Origin: UMGS1601 sp964617585
Lineage (GTDB): Bacteria > Bacillota > Clostridia > Oscillospirales > Ruminococcaceae
NCBI GenBank assembly: GCA_964617585.1
Contig: CAZTXS010000047.1
Span: 1 to 7,786, forward strand
Direction: 5' to 3'
DNA length: 7,786 nt
Both the position numbers and the translations under genes were made by a program. Under the pieces are notes generated by a model. That model did not search any database and was not told where the DNA came from. It saw nothing but the letters and a program-made list of their open reading frames with translations. This document shows, piece by piece, positions 5,991 to 7,786 of the stretch. How positions within the stretch are numbered: position 1 is the stretch's first letter; each line of letters begins with the position of its first letter.

Positions 5991-6019
5991 AGGGAGAGCT
6001 TTATTTAGGCTCTCCCTTT
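5991..6019 (+). terminator. Rho-independent terminator of nrdD-nrdG-dut
   Basis: A perfect 9-bp stem AGGGAGAGC (5991-5999) with GCTCTCCCT (6009-6017) and a 9-nt loop, followed by TTTCGTT. It begins 23 bp after the dut stop codon. It also lies past the stop of the minus-strand gene at 6058 and could terminate that gene, since AAAAAA precedes the stem and reads as a T-run on the minus strand. Confidence 0.88.
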
Positions 6020-6057
6020 CGTTAATACCAAACACAATAATGATTTAAACAAATTGA

Positions 6058-6586
6058 CTATTTTGTTAGCTTTAATGTAAATGCATATTCATAATAAACC
6101 TTATCTGAAGTTTTTATTACAATCCTAAAACCTCTTAATTCCTTGTCCTTTAAAAATGTACTATCACTCGACAAAGTTAATGCAGGATGTTCAGATAATA
6201 TTATTGTACCAATATCATTATTTATTGATAGATTATACTGATTAATAGATTTATTAAAATAACTATATCCGTCATCATTTAAAAGATGGTCATAAACAGT
6301 AACTTCTTGATATTCCTTATCGAAGTTTAAAACAACTTCATCATTTAGCTTTGCATTTGTACTGTTATCAAGCATGGAAGAAAAAATCTTTTTTTCAGAA
6401 TCAAAATTCGTGTTTTCATTTTCATTTATATTAATCAATTCATCTTCATTGATATCAATTTGTTTCAGACTTATATTTGTATTCCCTAAACATACTGAAA
6501 CTTGAGGTGTTTCCTCAACATCCTTATCGAAGAACAACCTGCCAAAAATAAAAAACAGATAATATTATTAAAATAACTTTTTTCAT
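6058..6586 (-). pseudogene. Small lipoprotein gene broken by two frame changes in the signal-peptide region
   Basis: The ATG at 6586 has a good ribosome binding site (AAAGGGG, 6 nt upstream) and a strong promoter. It encodes MKKVILIILSVF and then runs into a stop about 20 codons on. The adjacent -1 frame encodes LFLAGCSS, a textbook lipobox with Cys at 6536-6534, and the third frame encodes the rest of the protein from 'DKDVEE' (near 6528) to the stop at 6058. One extra base in the T-run (plus 6550-6555, A6) and one near 6528 would restore a continuous lipoprotein of about 176 residues. The body is acidic and Asn-rich, then beta-rich with 'LRGFRIVIK' and 'YYEYAFTLKL' near the end. I do not recognise a function. 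It is AT-richer than its neighbours. Without repair, the only start for the long frame is a TTG at 6537 with no signal peptide. True pseudogene and homopolymer sequencing error are both open. Confidence 0.75.
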
Positions 6587-6610
6587 AACTAACCCCTTTA
6601 ATTATTATTC

Positions 6611-6639
6611 AGTATATAGAAATTTTCACATTTTGTCAA
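6611..6639 (-). promoter_or_regulatory. Strong promoter of the lipoprotein gene
   Basis: On the minus strand, TTGACA (6639-6634), a 17-bp spacer and TATACT (6616-6611) give a near-consensus sigma-A promoter. The start point would be near 6604, with a leader of about 18 nt before the ATG at 6586. This supports 6586, not the internal TTG at 6537, as the original start. Confidence 0.82.
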
Positions 6640-6662
6640 TACATTGCTGCGCAGTGAATTGT

Positions 6663-6691
6663 TTGACAACATAATTTATTGGTGATACTAT
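6663..6691 (+). promoter_or_regulatory. Promoter of the EamA transporter gene
   Basis: TTGACA (6663-6668), a 17-bp spacer and TACTAT (6686-6691) with an extended -10 TG at 6683-6684. The start point would be near 6698, leaving about 32 nt before the TTG start at 6730. The -35 elements of this and the opposing promoter are 23 bp apart; CTGCGCAG (6647-6654) sits at the midpoint. Confidence 0.75.
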
Positions 6692-6729
6692 TATTATTAT
6701 ATAAGCAACTTTGCAAGGAGATATTAGAT

Positions 6730-7611
6730 TTGAAGCTCACTCTGAAGCCAAAATACAAAGGCATTTTTTATATAATACTTTCAGCGTTTATGTTCGCTCT
6801 TATGGGGGTTTTTATTAAGCTCGCAGGGGATATTCCCTCTCTTCAAAAAAGCTTTTTCAGAAACTTTGTCGCCCTTATTTTTGCGCTGATTATTCTGCTT
6901 AGAGATAAAAGCGCTTTTAAAATTCATAAGGGAGATATAGTATTTCTGATTCTCAGGGCAACATTCGGAACTATCGGACTTCTTTGCAATTTCTATGCAG
7001 TAGACCGTTTAGTGCTTTCGGACGCCTCGATTCTTAACAAAATGTCGCCTTTCTTTGCTATACTCTGCTCATATTTTATACTCAAAGAGAAGTTCACCCC
7101 GGCTCAGGGAGCTATAGTTCTCACAGCCTTTATAGGAAGTCTGTTCGTTATAAAGCCCTCGCTTGCTAACGCTGATCTGTTCCCGTCGCTTCTGGGACTT
7201 CTCGGAGGTTTCGCCGCAGGAATTGCTTACACACTGGTGAGGGTTCTGGGCAACAGAGGTGTTAAAGGTCCGTTTATAGTCTTTTTCTTCTCGGCGTTTT
7301 CCTGCCTCGTAACTCTCCCCTATCTGATTTTCAGCTTTACTCCAATGTCTTTAAAGCAGACTGTTTATCTTATATTATGCGGAGCGGCGGCTGCAGGCGG
7401 ACAATTTTCTATAACGGCAGCATATATGTACGCTCCTGCGAAAGAGATTTCAATATACGATTACACACAGATAATTTTTTCAACGCTTTTCTCGTTTTTC
7501 ATTTTTGGGCAAAGTCCGGATATTCTCAGCTTTCTAGGCTACGCTCTGATAGTTTCTATGGCATTGGTTAATTTTATTTATAATAACAGAAAAAAGTTAA
7601 TATTTAAATGA
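6730..7611 (+). CDS. EamA/DMT-superfamily membrane transporter
   Basis: A 293-residue integral membrane protein with ten hydrophobic segments (about 11-29, 42-57, 70-91, 98-118, 123-141, 152-170, 180-201, 211-230, 243-260, 265-284) arranged as two EamA repeats, the standard DMT architecture. Typical features are the end of the first repeat 'FILKEKFTPAQGAIVLTAFIG' (read as about 116-136) and its counterpart 'FSFFIFGQSPDILSFLGYAL' (254-273). The tail is basic (NRKK). Members export or exchange small metabolites such as amino acids, nucleosides or sugars; the substrate cannot be read from sequence. The TTG at 6730 is chosen because AAGGAG at 6715-6720 lies 9 nt upstream; an in-frame TTG at 6679 lies between the -35 and -10 and cannot be transcribed from this promoter. 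It stands alone as a transcription unit. Confidence 0.9.
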   Translation: MKLTLKPKYKGIFYIILSAFMFALMGVFIKLAGDIPSLQKSFFRNFVALIFALIILLRDKSAFKIHKGDIVFLILRATFGTIGLLCNFYAVDRLVLSDASILNKMSPFFAILCSYFILKEKFTPAQGAIVLTAFIGSLFVIKPSLANADLFPSLLGLLGGFAAGIAYTLVRVLGNRGVKGPFIVFFFSAFSCLVTLPYLIFSFTPMSLKQTVYLILCGAAAAGGQFSITAAYMYAPAKEISIYDYTQIIFSTLFSFFIFGQSPDILSFLGYALIVSMALVNFIYNNRKKLIFK

Positions 7612-7674
7612 AAAGACTTTGTTTTTTTATTTAGCGTCTTATACATACTGATGTCTGCTTATTTTGCTTGAAAG

Positions 7675-7698
7675 TTCAATAAGGGCTTGCCCGTCATT
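7675..7698 (-). repeat. 24-bp repeat, right copy (inverted relative to 1537-1560)
   Basis: Exact reverse complement of 1537-1560, lying 63 bp after the transporter stop codon. The shared palindromic core GGGC-TT-GCCC is GC-rich in very AT-rich surroundings. Flanks do not match beyond the 24 bp. Confidence 0.8.
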
Positions 7699-7735
7699 AT
7701 ATCATTAAAATTCTTAATATAAAAAAGTTAACCAA

Positions 7736-7767
7736 AAACCCCGGCGAGAGTTATCTCACCGGGGTTT
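7736..7767. terminator. Rho-independent terminator, probably bidirectional
   Basis: Stem AAACCCCGG (7736-7744) with CCGGGGTTT (7759-7767), one mismatch, then GAGA/TCTC around the loop GTTA. On the minus strand the stem runs into TTTTT, so it is at least as well suited to a convergent gene beyond the right edge as to the transporter. The outer stem resembles that at 1755-1786. Confidence 0.8.
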
Positions 7768-7786
7768 AAGAATTGACTTTCCTAAA

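Noticed and set aside
6679..6729. Earlier TTG start for the transporter gene
   Set aside because: It lies between the predicted -35 and -10 and lacks a ribosome binding site; the TTG at 6730 follows AAGGAG at ideal spacing.
7377..7571. Plus-strand frame inside the transporter gene
   Set aside because: Shadow of the membrane-protein gene; no independent start signals.
1..7786. CRISPR array, tRNA/rRNA, transposase, phage or toxin-antitoxin genes
   Set aside because: Looked for on both strands; no regularly spaced repeats, cloverleaf or matching protein motifs were seen.

Overview
The window looks like a chromosomal segment from an anaerobic, low-GC Gram-positive bacterium, most likely a gut Clostridia of the Ruminococcus/Oscillospiraceae type. 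The reasons are the oxygen-sensitive class III ribonucleotide reductase, strong AAGGAG-type ribosome binding sites, AT-rich codon use, and a large modular surface protein with FIVAR repeats, a Ser/Pro/Thr linker and a lysine-rich fibronectin-like C-terminus. The taxon is an inference from style and content; there is no rRNA or marker alignment.

Layout. 1-1410 (+): 3' part of a modular surface/extracellular protein that begins upstream of the window. 1411-1803: a gene-free stretch packed with short hairpins, holding one copy of a 24-bp repeat and ending in the terminator of the next gene. 1804-2451 (-): Crp/Fnr-family regulator. 2452-2803: divergent control region with two copies of the palindrome GTTGCA-WW-TGCAAC, one at each promoter. 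2804-5967 (+): compact operon nrdD-nrdG-dut, closed by a strong terminator at 5991-6019. 6058-6586 (-): a small AT-rich lipoprotein gene whose signal peptide and body lie in different reading frames (pseudogene or sequence error). 6587-6729: back-to-back promoters. 6730-7611 (+): EamA/DMT-family membrane transporter. 7612-7786: second, inverted copy of the 24-bp repeat, then a CCCCGG/CCGGGG terminator.

How the genes fit together. The operon is a deoxynucleotide supply unit for anaerobic growth. NrdG uses S-adenosylmethionine to place a glycyl radical on NrdD, and NrdD reduces ribonucleoside triphosphates. Because class III enzymes work on triphosphates, UTP reduction gives dUTP directly, and Dut turns this into dUMP for thymidylate synthesis. 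The divergent Crp/Fnr gene is probably the operon's regulator: its putative operator is centred about 41 bp upstream of the predicted nrdD start point (the class II activator position) and overlaps the predicted start point of the regulator's own gene (a position suited to autorepression). This circuit is the most testable result in the window. I see no CRISPR array, tRNA, rRNA, transposase, phage gene or defence system, and nothing that amounts to a clearly new multi-gene system.
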